A DNA stretch of 64,000 bases from Streptomyces brasiliensis (GTDB lineage Bacteria > Actinomycetota > Actinomycetes > Streptomycetales > Streptomycetaceae). Position numbers and translations under genes: made by a program. The notes beneath the pieces were generated by a model. That model worked only from the letters and a program-made list of their open reading frames with translations, did not search any database and was not told the origin of the DNA. The stretch lies in the NCBI RefSeq assembly GCF_014647875.1, contig NZ_BMQA01000013.1, forward strand, positions 1 to 64,000. Direction: 5' to 3'. Position 1 is the first letter of the stretch. Each line of letters starts with the position of its first letter. Shown one piece after another: positions 44,931 through 53,045 of the stretch.

Positions 44931-46019
44931 ATGACACCGGCGACGTCCAGCAGTGCCGAGACCATGTCCGCCGGCGGCGCGCCCGACGACGAGACGCCCA
45001 CGATCCACATCCTCTGGATCAATGCCGGGATGAGCTGCGACGGCGACTCGGTCGCGCTGACGGCCGCGATGCAGCCGAGCATCGAGCAGATCGCGATGGG
45101 TGTGCTGCCGGGGCTGCCCAAGATCGCCGTGCACTGGCCCCTGATCGACTTCGAGTGCGGTCCGGTCGGCGGCGCGGACACGTTCATCGAGTGGTTCTTC
45201 AAGGGCGAGCGCGGCGAGATCGACCCCTTCGTGCTGGTCGTCGAGGGCTCCGTCCCGAACGAGTCGATCAAGCCCGAGGGTTACTGGTGCGGCTTCGGCG
45301 ACAACCCCGACACCGGGCAGCCGATCACCACCAGCGAGTGGATCGACCGGCTCGCGCCCCAGGCTCTCGCCGTCGTCGCCATCGGCACCTGCGCGACGTA
45401 CGGCGGCATCCACGCGATGGCGGGCAACCCGACCGGCGCGATGGGTGTGCCCGACTACCTCGGCTGGGACTGGAAGTCCAAGGCCGGCATTCCGATCGTG
45501 TGCGTCCCCGGCTGCCCGATCCAGCCGGACAACTTCGCCGAGACGCTCACCTACCTGCTGTACCAGGCGGCCGGCTCCGCGCCGATGATCCCGCTGGACG
45601 ACAAGCTCCGCCCGGCCTGGCTGTTCGGGGCCACCGTCCACGAGGGCTGCGACCGCGCCGGGTACTACGAGCAGGGCGACTTCGCGGACTCCTACGACTC
45701 GCCCAAGTGCTCGGTAAAACTGGGCTGTTGGGGACCGGTCGTCAAGTGCAACGTGCCCAAACGGGGCTGGATGAACGGCATCGGCGGCTGCCCCAACGTC
45801 GGCGGCATCTGCATCGCCTGCACCATGCCCGGCTTCCCCGACAAGTTCATGCCGTTCATGGACGAGCCGCCCGGGGCGACGCTCTCGACGAAGGCCAGCG
45901 GCGCCTACGGCGCGGTGATCCGCAGGCTGCGCGCCGTCACCCAGCACACCGTGGACAAGGAGCCCAAGTGGCGCCACACCGGGGCCAAGCTGACCACCGG
46001 ATACCGGCCGCCGTGGTGA
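44931..46019 (+). CDS. hhyS: NiFe hydrogenase small subunit, group 1h (high-affinity)
   Basis: 362 aa electron-transfer subunit. The proximal cluster site reads C36-D-G-D39, so the second ligand is Asp instead of Cys, the trait of group 1h/5 actinobacterial hydrogenases; the other ligands would be C154 (GTCATYGG) and C195 (GCPIQPDN). His237 and C240 (HEGCDR) with C260 and C266 suit the distal cluster, and the Cys-rich GGCPNVGGICIAC the medial one. The N-terminus lacks a twin-arginine signal, unlike membrane-bound uptake enzymes. GAGGAGG precedes the ATG; the large-subunit gene follows after 58 nt. Known relatives oxidise H2 at atmospheric levels in spores. Confidence 0.93.
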   Translation: MTPATSSSAETMSAGGAPDDETPTIHILWINAGMSCDGDSVALTAAMQPSIEQIAMGVLPGLPKIAVHWPLIDFECGPVGGADTFIEWFFKGERGEIDPFVLVVEGSVPNESIKPEGYWCGFGDNPDTGQPITTSEWIDRLAPQALAVVAIGTCATYGGIHAMAGNPTGAMGVPDYLGWDWKSKAGIPIVCVPGCPIQPDNFAETLTYLLYQAAGSAPMIPLDDKLRPAWLFGATVHEGCDRAGYYEQGDFADSYDSPKCSVKLGCWGPVVKCNVPKRGWMNGIGGCPNVGGICIACTMPGFPDKFMPFMDEPPGATLSTKASGAYGAVIRRLRAVTQHTVDKEPKWRHTGAKLTTGYRPPW

Positions 46020-46077
46020 TCCGACCCGTTCCCGACGACCTTCCCCACCCCGCCACCAGAAGGGCACCGCACACATC

Positions 46078-47865
46078 ATGACCACCCCCACGACCAAGGC
46101 GACCGGCGACGGCAGCGGTCTGATCGAGATGTCCTGGGACCCGATCACCCGGATCGTGGGCAGCCTGGGCATCCATACGAAGATCGACTTCAAGCAGAAG
46201 CGGGTCGCCGAGTGCTACAGCACCTCGTCCATCTTCCGCGGTTACAGCGTCTTCATGCGCGGCAAGGACCCGCGTGACGCCCACTTCATCACCAGCCGTA
46301 TCTGCGGCATCTGCGGCGACAACCACGCCACCTGCTCGGTGTACACGCAGAACATGGCCTACGGCGTGAAGCCCCCGCACCTCGGCGAATGGGTCATCAA
46401 CCTCGGCGAGGCCGCCGAGTACATGTTCGACCACAACATCTTCCAGGAGAACCTGGTCGGGGTCGACTACTGCGAGAAGATGGTCAAGGAGACCAACCCG
46501 GGCGTCCTCGAACTGGCCGAACGCACCGAGGCCCCGCACGCGGCCGACCACGGATACCGCACCATCGCCGACATCATGCGCTCGCTCAACCCCCTCGAGG
46601 GCGAGTTCTACCGCGAGGCGCTCCAGGTCAGCCGCTACACACGGGAGATGTTCTGCCTGATGGAGGGCCGCCATGTGCACCCCTCCACGCTGTATCCGGG
46701 CGGCGTCGGCACCAACGCCTCCGTGCAGCTGTTCACGGACTACCTCAGCCGCCTGATGCGGTACGTGGAGTTCATGAAGCGGGTCGTGCCGCTCCACGAC
46801 GACCTCTTCGACTTCTTCTACGAGGCCCTGCCCGGCTACGAGGAGGTGGGCCGCCGGCGCGTCATGCTCGGCTGCTGGGGCGCCCTCAACGACCCCGAGT
46901 ACTGCGACTTCACGTACGCCAACATGACCGACTGGGGACGGAAGATGTTCGTCACCCCGGGCGTCGTCGTGGACGGCAAGCTGGTCACCACCGACCTGAC
47001 CGAGATCAATCTCGGCATCCGCATCCTGCTGGGCAGCTCGTACTACGACGACTGGCAGGGCAAGGAGCAGTTCGTCACCCACGACCCGCTCGGCAACCCC
47101 ATCGACCCGCGCCACCCCTGGAACCAGCACACCATCCCGGCCCCGCAGAAGCGGAACTTCGACGACAAGTACAGCTGGGTCATGTCCCCGCGCTGGTTCG
47201 ACGGCAAGGAGCATCTCGCCCTGGACACCGGCGGCGGCCCCCTCGCCCGCCTGTGGTCCACCGCCCTCGCCGGACTCGTCGACACGGGCGGCGTGAAGGC
47301 CACCGGTCACAGCGTGATCATCAACCTGCCCCGCACGATGACCCGGCCGGAGACCACCTTCGAGTGGAAGATCCCGAAGTGGAGCAACGCGCTGGAACGC
47401 AACCGCGCGCGCAGCTACTTCCAGGCCTACACCGCCGCCCTCGCCGTGCACTTCGCCGAACAGGGCCTCGCCGAGGTCCGCGCCGGACGCACCCAGACCT
47501 GGGAGAAGTTCGAGGTCCCCGACGAGAGCATCGGCGTCGGCTTCACCGAGGCGGTCCGCGGCCTCCTCTCGCACCACATGGTCATCCGCGACGGCAAGAT
47601 CGCCAACTACCACCCGTACCCGCCCACCCCGTGGAACGCCAGTGTCCGCGACTCCTACGGCACCCCCGGCCCCTACGAGGACGCGGTGCAGAACACCCCC
47701 ATCTTCGAGGAGAACCCGCCGGACAACTTCAAGGGCATCGACATCATGCGCACCGTCCGCAGCTTCGACCCCTGTCTGCCCTGCGGCGTCCACATGTACG
47801 TCGGCGGCGGCAGGACCGTGGAGAAGATGCACCTGCCCACCGGCCTGAGCGGACTGGGCGGATGA
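46078..47865 (+). CDS. hhyL: NiFe hydrogenase large subunit, group 1h (high-affinity)
   Basis: 595 aa catalytic subunit. The first pair of NiFe ligands is in TSRICGICGDNHATC (C76, C79, His83) and the second in DPCLPCGVH (C566, C569, His572). A 23-residue tail after His572 is the extension removed by a maturation protease, and such a protease is encoded in the operon. It oxidises H2 and passes electrons to HhyS. Its ATG is 58 nt after hhyS, and the next gene overlaps its stop (ATGA). No membrane cytochrome gene accompanies it, so the electron acceptor must be elsewhere. Confidence 0.95.
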   Translation: MTTPTTKATGDGSGLIEMSWDPITRIVGSLGIHTKIDFKQKRVAECYSTSSIFRGYSVFMRGKDPRDAHFITSRICGICGDNHATCSVYTQNMAYGVKPPHLGEWVINLGEAAEYMFDHNIFQENLVGVDYCEKMVKETNPGVLELAERTEAPHAADHGYRTIADIMRSLNPLEGEFYREALQVSRYTREMFCLMEGRHVHPSTLYPGGVGTNASVQLFTDYLSRLMRYVEFMKRVVPLHDDLFDFFYEALPGYEEVGRRRVMLGCWGALNDPEYCDFTYANMTDWGRKMFVTPGVVVDGKLVTTDLTEINLGIRILLGSSYYDDWQGKEQFVTHDPLGNPIDPRHPWNQHTIPAPQKRNFDDKYSWVMSPRWFDGKEHLALDTGGGPLARLWSTALAGLVDTGGVKATGHSVIINLPRTMTRPETTFEWKIPKWSNALERNRARSYFQAYTAALAVHFAEQGLAEVRAGRTQTWEKFEVPDESIGVGFTEAVRGLLSHHMVIRDGKIANYHPYPPTPWNASVRDSYGTPGPYEDAVQNTPIFEENPPDNFKGIDIMRTVRSFDPCLPCGVHMYVGGGRTVEKMHLPTGLSGLGG

Positions 47866-48389
47866 GCGCCGCCACGACACCCGGACACGCCGAACGGGCG
47901 GGCCGCCGCATCGAGGAGGTGCTCGACCGGCTCACCACGGCCGGGGACCCCGGCACGATCGCGGCGGCCGAGGAACTGGTGCGCTCCCTCATGGAGTTCT
48001 ACGGCGCCGGCCTCGCCCGCATCCTCCAGCTCCTGTCGGCCCCCGAGGACCGCCGCGTACAGGAGCGGCTGCTCGCCGACGACCTGGTCGCGAGCCAGCT
48101 CGTCCTGCACGACCTCCACCCCGAGGACCTGCCCACCCGCATCGCCCGCGCCCTCGACACGCTCCAGGGCGCCGACCTGGACGTCCTCGACCTCGACGAG
48201 GTGAGCGGAACCCTGCGGCTGCGCGCGGCGGCCGGTGGGGGATGCGGCTGCGGCTCGGGTGCCACGGACGTCCAGCGGGCCGCCGAGGACGCGCTGGCCT
48301 GCTTCGCGCCCGAGGTGGCGGCCGTGGAGGTACGCCCGGCCGAGCCCGCGCTGCTCCAGATCGGCACGCGTCCCGGGGCCGGTGCATGA
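47862..48389 (+). CDS. NifU-like protein of the hydrogenase operon
   Basis: 175 aa. The N-terminal half is helical (RRIEEVLDRLTTAGDPGTI). The C-terminal half (about residues 100-170) resembles the NifU scaffold domain, with LDVLDLDEVSGTLRLRAAAG followed by a Cys pair in GGCGCGSGATD. It may deliver FeS clusters or act as an electron carrier for the hydrogenase; neither is shown. Start and stop both overlap neighbours (ATGA at 47862 and at 48386), so it is translated together with hhyL and the DUF5947 gene. NifU-like genes are known in group 1h loci. Confidence 0.75.
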   Translation: MSAATTPGHAERAGRRIEEVLDRLTTAGDPGTIAAAEELVRSLMEFYGAGLARILQLLSAPEDRRVQERLLADDLVASQLVLHDLHPEDLPTRIARALDTLQGADLDVLDLDEVSGTLRLRAAAGGGCGCGSGATDVQRAAEDALACFAPEVAAVEVRPAEPALLQIGTRPGAGA

Positions 48390-49018
48390 CCGCGCCACCG
48401 GCCTCAGGCCTGCGCCGGTTCCGGACAGCGCGCGAACCTCAGCCCGAGCGCTGCGGACTGTGTGCCGCCCCCGTGGACGAGGCACACCACCGCCACCTCG
48501 TCGACACCGAGAAACGGGCCCTGGTCTGCGCGTGCGCCGCCTGCTTCCTGCTCAAGGAACAGCCGGGCGCCGACGGGCGCTTCCGCGCGGTCCCGGCCCG
48601 CTACCTCACCGACCCGGACCACCGGCTCGACGACCGGGCGTGGGAGAGCCTGCGCATCCCGGTCGGTGTCGCGTTCTTCTTCCGCAACACCGCGCTCGAC
48701 CGCCTCGTCGCCCTCTACCCGAGCCCCGCCGGGGCCACGGAGAGCGAACTGGAGCCCGACGCGTGGAGCGCGGTGCTCGGCGGCACCGCCCTCGCCGAAG
48801 TGCTCGAACCGGACCTGGAGGCACTGCTGCTGCGCCGCACCGACGACGGGATCACCTGCCACCTGGTCCCGATCGACGTCTGCTACGAGCTCGTCGGCCG
48901 CATGCGCCTGCTGTGGCAGGGCTTCGACGGCGGGGCAGAGGCCCGCGCGGCCCTGGACGCCTTCTTTGCACACGTCGGGGACCGGGCGCGGCCCGTCGGC
49001 GCGGAGGACCGCGCATGA
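48386..49018 (+). CDS. DUF5947 protein of the hydrogenase operon
   Basis: 210 aa of unknown function. Five Cys in the first 60 residues (C23xxC26, then C48xC50xxC53) with a His-rich stretch between (DEAHHRHLVD) look like a zinc or FeS site. The rest is a mixed alpha/beta domain with PVGVAFFFRNTALDRLVALYPSPAG and HLVPIDVCYELVGRMRLLW. It overlaps both neighbours by 4 nt. Family members occur in hydrogenase operons of actinobacteria. A role in cluster transfer or subunit assembly is inferred from context only. Confidence 0.78.
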   Translation: MTAPPASGLRRFRTAREPQPERCGLCAAPVDEAHHRHLVDTEKRALVCACAACFLLKEQPGADGRFRAVPARYLTDPDHRLDDRAWESLRIPVGVAFFFRNTALDRLVALYPSPAGATESELEPDAWSAVLGGTALAEVLEPDLEALLLRRTDDGITCHLVPIDVCYELVGRMRLLWQGFDGGAEARAALDAFFAHVGDRARPVGAEDRA

Positions 49019-49695
49019 CCGAACTGTCCTTCGCCTGCACGGGCGTTCGCGCGGACCGCTACGCGGCCGGTCCGACCCTGGTGTTCCGGCTGCGGATCAC
49101 CACGCCCGGCGACGAACCCGTGCACGCGCTGGCGCTGCGCTGCCAGATCCGCATCGAGCCCGCCCGACGCGACTACGACCGCGCCGAGACCGACGGACTC
49201 GTCGACCTGTTCGGCGATCCCTCCCGCTGGGGCAACACCCTCCAGCCCGTGCAGTTCGCCCAAGTGGCCCTCATGGTCCCGGGGTTCACGCGCGAGACCG
49301 AGGCCGACCTCGTCGTGCCGTGCACCTACGACATGGACGTCGCCGCCACCCGCTACCTCGGCGCCCTCGACGGCGGCGAGGTGCCCCTGCTGATGCTCTT
49401 CTCCGGTACGGCCTTCACGGGAGCGGGCGGCTTCCGCGTCGAACCCGTCCCCTGGGACCGCGAGGCGACCTGCCGGATGCCGGTCGCGACCTGGCGCGAG
49501 ATGGTCGAACAGCACTTCCCCGGCTGCGGCTGGATCCGGCTGCCCCGCGCCACCATGGACGCCCTGCTGGCCTACCGGTCACGACAGGCTCTGCCCTCCT
49601 GGGAGGCCACCGTGCAGGCCCTGCTCGCGCAGGCCGACACCGCCTCCGCGCGCGGACGCGCCCTCACCGGAACGAACGGAAGGACGGCTCCGTGA
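49015..49695 (+). CDS. DUF6084 protein of the hydrogenase operon
   Basis: 226 aa, unknown function, no signal peptide. The N-terminal part is beta-rich (VFRLRITTPGDEPVHALALRC) and is followed by a conserved RRDYDRAETDGLVDLFGDPSRWG and a C-terminal FPGCGWIRLPRATMDAL. The many conserved Trp, Pro and Asp residues suggest a binding surface more than an enzyme. It overlaps the genes before and after by 4 nt. It may be a subunit or chaperone specific to the hydrogenase; not established. Confidence 0.75.
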   Translation: MTELSFACTGVRADRYAAGPTLVFRLRITTPGDEPVHALALRCQIRIEPARRDYDRAETDGLVDLFGDPSRWGNTLQPVQFAQVALMVPGFTRETEADLVVPCTYDMDVAATRYLGALDGGEVPLLMLFSGTAFTGAGGFRVEPVPWDREATCRMPVATWREMVEQHFPGCGWIRLPRATMDALLAYRSRQALPSWEATVQALLAQADTASARGRALTGTNGRTAP

Positions 49696-51101
49696 GCGTG
49701 ACAGCGTTCGCCCCGCAGACGGAGGCACGCTTCGCCCTGGCCCGGAAGGTGGCCGACGCCGTCCTCTTCGAAGGCTACGTCCTCTACCCGTACCGCGCCT
49801 CGGCCGCGAAGAACCGGCTGCGCTGGCAGTTCGGCGTGCTCGTACCGCCCGCCTGGGGCGCCGACCGCGACGAACACGCCTTCCAGCACACCGAGTGCCT
49901 GATGGAGCCCAAGGCGGACGCCACCCTCGCCGTCGAACTGCGCTTCCTGCGCGCCCGGCGCCGTACGGTCCAACAGGTTCTTTCGTACGGGCAGTTCGAA
50001 ACCGTGCCCGAACTCCGCCTGGCGGACCGGGTGCTGGTCCCCTGGGACGAGGGCGTCGAGGACCGGGTCGAGGCGGTCGTCCCGGTGGCGGAACTCCTCG
50101 CCGGCGACGTCACGCTCCCCTTCGACCGCCCGGACGGCGAGGAGTACGAGCCCGTCCTCGACGCCTCGGGGCGCACGGTCGGCCGTACGATCCACCGTTA
50201 TGAGCGGACCGACGGAAGACTGTGTCTGTCCGCGCGTGAACTCGACGGACCCTACCGGGTCATGCGGCTGACCGCCGTCGTCGAGAACACCAGTGCCTGG
50301 ACCCCCGAGGCCGCACACGCCGCCGACCGGGACGCGGCCCTCCCGCGCTCCCTGGTGGCGACGCACCTCCTCATGGCGCTGGACAAGGGCGCCTTCCTGT
50401 CGATGACCGATCCCCCGGAATGGGCCAAGGGAGCGGTCGCCGCCTGCCGCAATCTGCACACCTGGCCGGTGCTCGCCGGCGAATCCGGACGCGCGGACGT
50501 GGTGTTGTCGTCCCCGATCATCCTCGAGGACCACCCGGCGGTCGCGCCCGAGAGCCCCGGCGCCCTGTACGACGCCACCGAGATCGACGAGATCCTCGCG
50601 CTGCGCACCGCCGCCCTCACCGACGAGGAGAAGCGAGAGGCCCGCGGCACCGACGAACGGGCCGCCGCCGTCGTCGAGTTGGCGGACTCACTCCCCGCCG
50701 AGGTGCTGGAACGCCTGCACGGCGCGGTGCGCGGGCTGCGCGAGGTCACCCGGCCCGAACCCGCGGCGGAGGACGAGGTGTCGAGCCCCGAAACCCCGTG
50801 GTGGGATCCGGCGAGCGAAGCGGGATTCGACCCTTCCCACGATCATGTGACGGTCGACGGACGGCCCGCGCGCGCGGGCAGCCGTCTGGTACTGCGCCCC
50901 GGCCTGCGCCGCACCGACGCCCAGGACCTGTTCCTGCACGGCCGGACCGCGACCGTCGAGGCCGTCCTGCACGACGTCGACGGCGTGGTGCACCTCGCGG
51001 TCACCGTGGACGGTGACCCGGGCGCCGATCTGCGTCGCGAACAAGGCCGGTTCCTCTACTTCCAGCCCGACGAACTGACCTGGCCGGAGGACGGCGCATG
51101 A
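49692..51101 (+). CDS. Uncharacterised 469-aa hydrogenase-operon protein
   Basis: I do not recognise an assigned function. Three parts are visible. The N-terminal region (about residues 15-200) begins DAVLFEGYVLYPYRASAAKN and is followed by strand-rich sequence. The middle (about 200-345) contains LVATHLLMALDKGAFLSM, VVLSSPIILEDHPAVAPESPG and a charged helix LTDEEKREARGTDE. The C-terminal domain (about 375-469) ends GRFLYFQPDELTWPEDG. No Cys-rich site or membrane segment is present. It is coupled by GTGA to DUF6084 and by ATGA to the maturation protease, which strongly implies a hydrogenase-specific task. Confidence 0.75.
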   Translation: MSVTAFAPQTEARFALARKVADAVLFEGYVLYPYRASAAKNRLRWQFGVLVPPAWGADRDEHAFQHTECLMEPKADATLAVELRFLRARRRTVQQVLSYGQFETVPELRLADRVLVPWDEGVEDRVEAVVPVAELLAGDVTLPFDRPDGEEYEPVLDASGRTVGRTIHRYERTDGRLCLSARELDGPYRVMRLTAVVENTSAWTPEAAHAADRDAALPRSLVATHLLMALDKGAFLSMTDPPEWAKGAVAACRNLHTWPVLAGESGRADVVLSSPIILEDHPAVAPESPGALYDATEIDEILALRTAALTDEEKREARGTDERAAAVVELADSLPAEVLERLHGAVRGLREVTRPEPAAEDEVSSPETPWWDPASEAGFDPSHDHVTVDGRPARAGSRLVLRPGLRRTDAQDLFLHGRTATVEAVLHDVDGVVHLAVTVDGDPGADLRREQGRFLYFQPDELTWPEDGA

Positions 51102-51631
51102 GCCGGCCGGAGCGAGAAGGGCGTGTCCTCGTCGCGGGCATCGGGAACGTCTTCCTCGGTGACGACGCCTTCGGTGTGGAGACCGCGAGAGCACTGACTC
51201 GGAGCCGGCTGCCCACCCATGTCGAGGTCGTGGACGTCGGGGTGCGCGGAGTGCACCTCGCCTATCAACTCCTCGACGGATACGACACCTTGATCCTGGT
51301 CGACGCCACGGCTCGTGGCGGGGATCCCGGCACCCTGTACCTGATCGAGCACGAGGACGCGGGTACGGCCATGGGCGTCCCACTGGACGGCCATCGCATG
51401 ACTCCCGACGCCGTCCTCGCCCTGCTCGGCACCCTGTGCGCCGGCACCGGAGGACGGCCACCCCGTCGCGTCCTGGTGGTCGGCTGTGAACCGGCCGGTG
51501 TGGAGGAGGAGATGGGGCTGTCCGCCCCCGTGTCCGCCGCCGTGCCGCGGGCGGTACGGCTGATCGAGGACCTTCTGGGCGCGGCCCCGCGGGACGAACC
51601 GCGACCCCTGGCCGGCGAAGCCGCGAAGTGA
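51098..51631 (+). CDS. Hydrogenase maturation protease (HyaD/HoxM family)
   Basis: 177 aa endopeptidase that trims the C-terminal tail of the hydrogenase large subunit after Ni insertion. VLVAGIGNVFLGDDAFGVETARAL (residues about 10-33) holds the first acidic Ni-sensing residue, VDVGVRGVHLAYQL (about 46-59) the second, and the His in LDGHRMTPDAVL the third. Its target is presumably the 23-residue tail of HhyL. Its ATG overlaps the upstream stop. The tiny DUF6893 gene follows after 11 nt. Confidence 0.92.
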   Translation: MSRPEREGRVLVAGIGNVFLGDDAFGVETARALTRSRLPTHVEVVDVGVRGVHLAYQLLDGYDTLILVDATARGGDPGTLYLIEHEDAGTAMGVPLDGHRMTPDAVLALLGTLCAGTGGRPPRRVLVVGCEPAGVEEEMGLSAPVSAAVPRAVRLIEDLLGAAPRDEPRPLAGEAAK

Positions 51632-51642
51632 GGAGAGAGGCA

Positions 51643-51744
51643 ATGAAGAAGATCGTCGTCGGTGTTCTGGCCGCCGTCGCCGTCGGGCTCGTCGTGCAGT
51701 CCCTGCCCGACATCCGGCGCTACCTGAGGATCCGCAGCATGTGA
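51643..51744 (+). CDS. DUF6893 family 33-aa single-helix membrane peptide
   Basis: 33 aa: a Lys-rich start (MKKIVVGVLAAVAVGLVVQS) forming one hydrophobic helix, then DIRRYLRIRSM, a basic tail. This is the DUF6893 type of micro-protein found in actinobacterial hydrogenase loci. GGAGAGAGG lies 4 nt upstream of the ATG. It could anchor the otherwise soluble hydrogenase, or an assembly factor, to the membrane, which would be notable since no cytochrome subunit is encoded. That role is inference. Confidence 0.7.
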   Translation: MKKIVVGVLAAVAVGLVVQSLPDIRRYLRIRSM

Positions 51745-51890
51745 GGGCCCGTGCCGGGCGGGCCGTGGCGCTGCGGCAAACGGCGGATCCGGGCGGGCCC
51801 CGGCGGCGCGCCGGTCCAGCCGTCCGGGTCCGCGCGCCTGTAATGGACCCGGCCAGTCGCGCACACGGGGCCCCGCCGGGACGGAGACAG

Positions 51891-52286
51891 ATGCACGAGA
51901 TGTCCATCGCCCTGGCGGTGATCGACCAGGTGGAAGAGGCGGCCGAACGTGCCGGTGACGTCACCGCGGTGCGATCGGTGCGGCTCCAGGTGGGCGAACT
52001 GGCCGGTGTCGTCCCCGACGCCCTGTCCTTCTCCTTCGAACTGGCCTGCGCCGGAACGCTGCTGGAAGGCGCCGCCCTCGTCACCGAGACGGTGCCGGGG
52101 CGGGCCCGGTGCGAGACCTGCGCACACGAATGGGCCGTCGGCATGCCGCCCCGGCTCACCTGCCCGCGGTGCGAGGGCGGGACCACCGACCTGCTGGCGG
52201 GCCGCGAACTGCGCATCGCCGGCGTGGACTGGGAGGACGGTCCGGCGCCGGCACCCACCCGCGAACCGATTTCCGAGGAGCGCTGA
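51891..52286 (+). CDS. hypA: Hydrogenase nickel-insertion protein HypA
   Basis: 131 aa metallochaperone that delivers Ni(II) with HypB to the large-subunit precursor. The N-terminal MHEMS provides the Ni-binding His2, and the zinc site is made of two CxxC pairs, CETC and CPRC (about residues 74-95). A Pro-rich tail of about 25 residues is longer than usual. It starts 146 nt after the micro-protein, the largest gap in the operon, and hypB follows after 3 nt. Confidence 0.95.
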   Translation: MHEMSIALAVIDQVEEAAERAGDVTAVRSVRLQVGELAGVVPDALSFSFELACAGTLLEGAALVTETVPGRARCETCAHEWAVGMPPRLTCPRCEGGTTDLLAGRELRIAGVDWEDGPAPAPTREPISEER

Positions 52287-52289
52287 ACC

Positions 52290-53045
52290 ATGTGCCGTAC
52301 GGTCGACCTCAACCAGGCAGTCCTCGCCCGGAACGACGGGGCCGCGCACACCCTGCGCGCCGAGTTGGCCGCCCGGGGCACCACGCTCGTCAACCTGCTG
52401 TCCAGCCCCGGCAGCGGCAAGACCGCCCTGCTGGAACATGAGCTGTCCCTGGCGCGCGAGCGGTCCGTACCGGTCGCCGCGCTCACCGCGGATCTCGCCA
52501 CGGAGAACGACGCGGCACGGCTGGCGCGTTCGGGGGCTTCGGTCAAGCAGGTCCTCACCGACGGGCTGTGCCATCTCGAGGCCGGGATGCTCGCCCGCCA
52601 CCTCGAGGGCTGGCTGCCGGAATCCACGCGCCTGTTGTTCGTGGAGAACGTCGGCAACCTGGTCTGCCCCGCCTCCTACGACCTGGGAGAGACGCTGCGA
52701 GTCGTCCTGGCCTCCGTCACCGAGGGCGAGGACAAGCCGCTGAAGTACCCCACCGCCTTCGGTCTCGCGCACCTCGTGGTCGTCACCAAGACCGACATCG
52801 CCGAGGCGGTGGACTTCGACGAGACGGCCTTCCGTGCGAACGTCGAGCAGGTCAATCCCGGCGTCGAGGTGCTGCTGACCTCCGTGCGCGGGCGGCAGGG
52901 GCTCGGCACCCTGCTGGACCGCGCCCTCGCCGCGGCGGACGGTGCCGCGCCGCACCGTCCGGTCATGGCCCGGCAAGGACACGGGCACGGACACGATCAC
53001 GCCCACGCCGAGCACGCCGGCGTCACGGTGGCCTCCCGCTCGTGA
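52290..53045 (+). CDS. hypB: Hydrogenase nickel-incorporation GTPase HypB
   Basis: 251 aa SIMIBI-class GTPase working with HypA in Ni insertion. The P-loop is LLSSPGSGKTALLEH (about residues 36-50), ENVGNLVCPASYDLGE contains the conserved Cys and metal-site region, and VVTKTDIAE is the guanine specificity motif. The His-rich nickel-storage stretch that many HypB carry at the N-terminus is absent; instead a His-rich run (RQGHGHGHDHAHAEHAG) is at the C-terminus. ATG 52290 is 3 nt after hypA; hypF overlaps its stop (GTGA). Confidence 0.95.
   Translation: MCRTVDLNQAVLARNDGAAHTLRAELAARGTTLVNLLSSPGSGKTALLEHELSLARERSVPVAALTADLATENDAARLARSGASVKQVLTDGLCHLEAGMLARHLEGWLPESTRLLFVENVGNLVCPASYDLGETLRVVLASVTEGEDKPLKYPTAFGLAHLVVVTKTDIAEAVDFDETAFRANVEQVNPGVEVLLTSVRGRQGLGTLLDRALAAADGAAPHRPVMARQGHGHGHDHAHAEHAGVTVASRS

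Noticed and set aside
46389..48389. 666-codon frame through the large-subunit gene
   Set aside because: Arg/Pro-rich shadow of hhyL; the real gene in this frame starts at 47862 with an ATGA overlap.
48462..51101. 879-codon frame through DUF5947 and DUF6084
   Set aside because: The first 410 codons are low-complexity shadow; real coding starts at the GTG at 49692.
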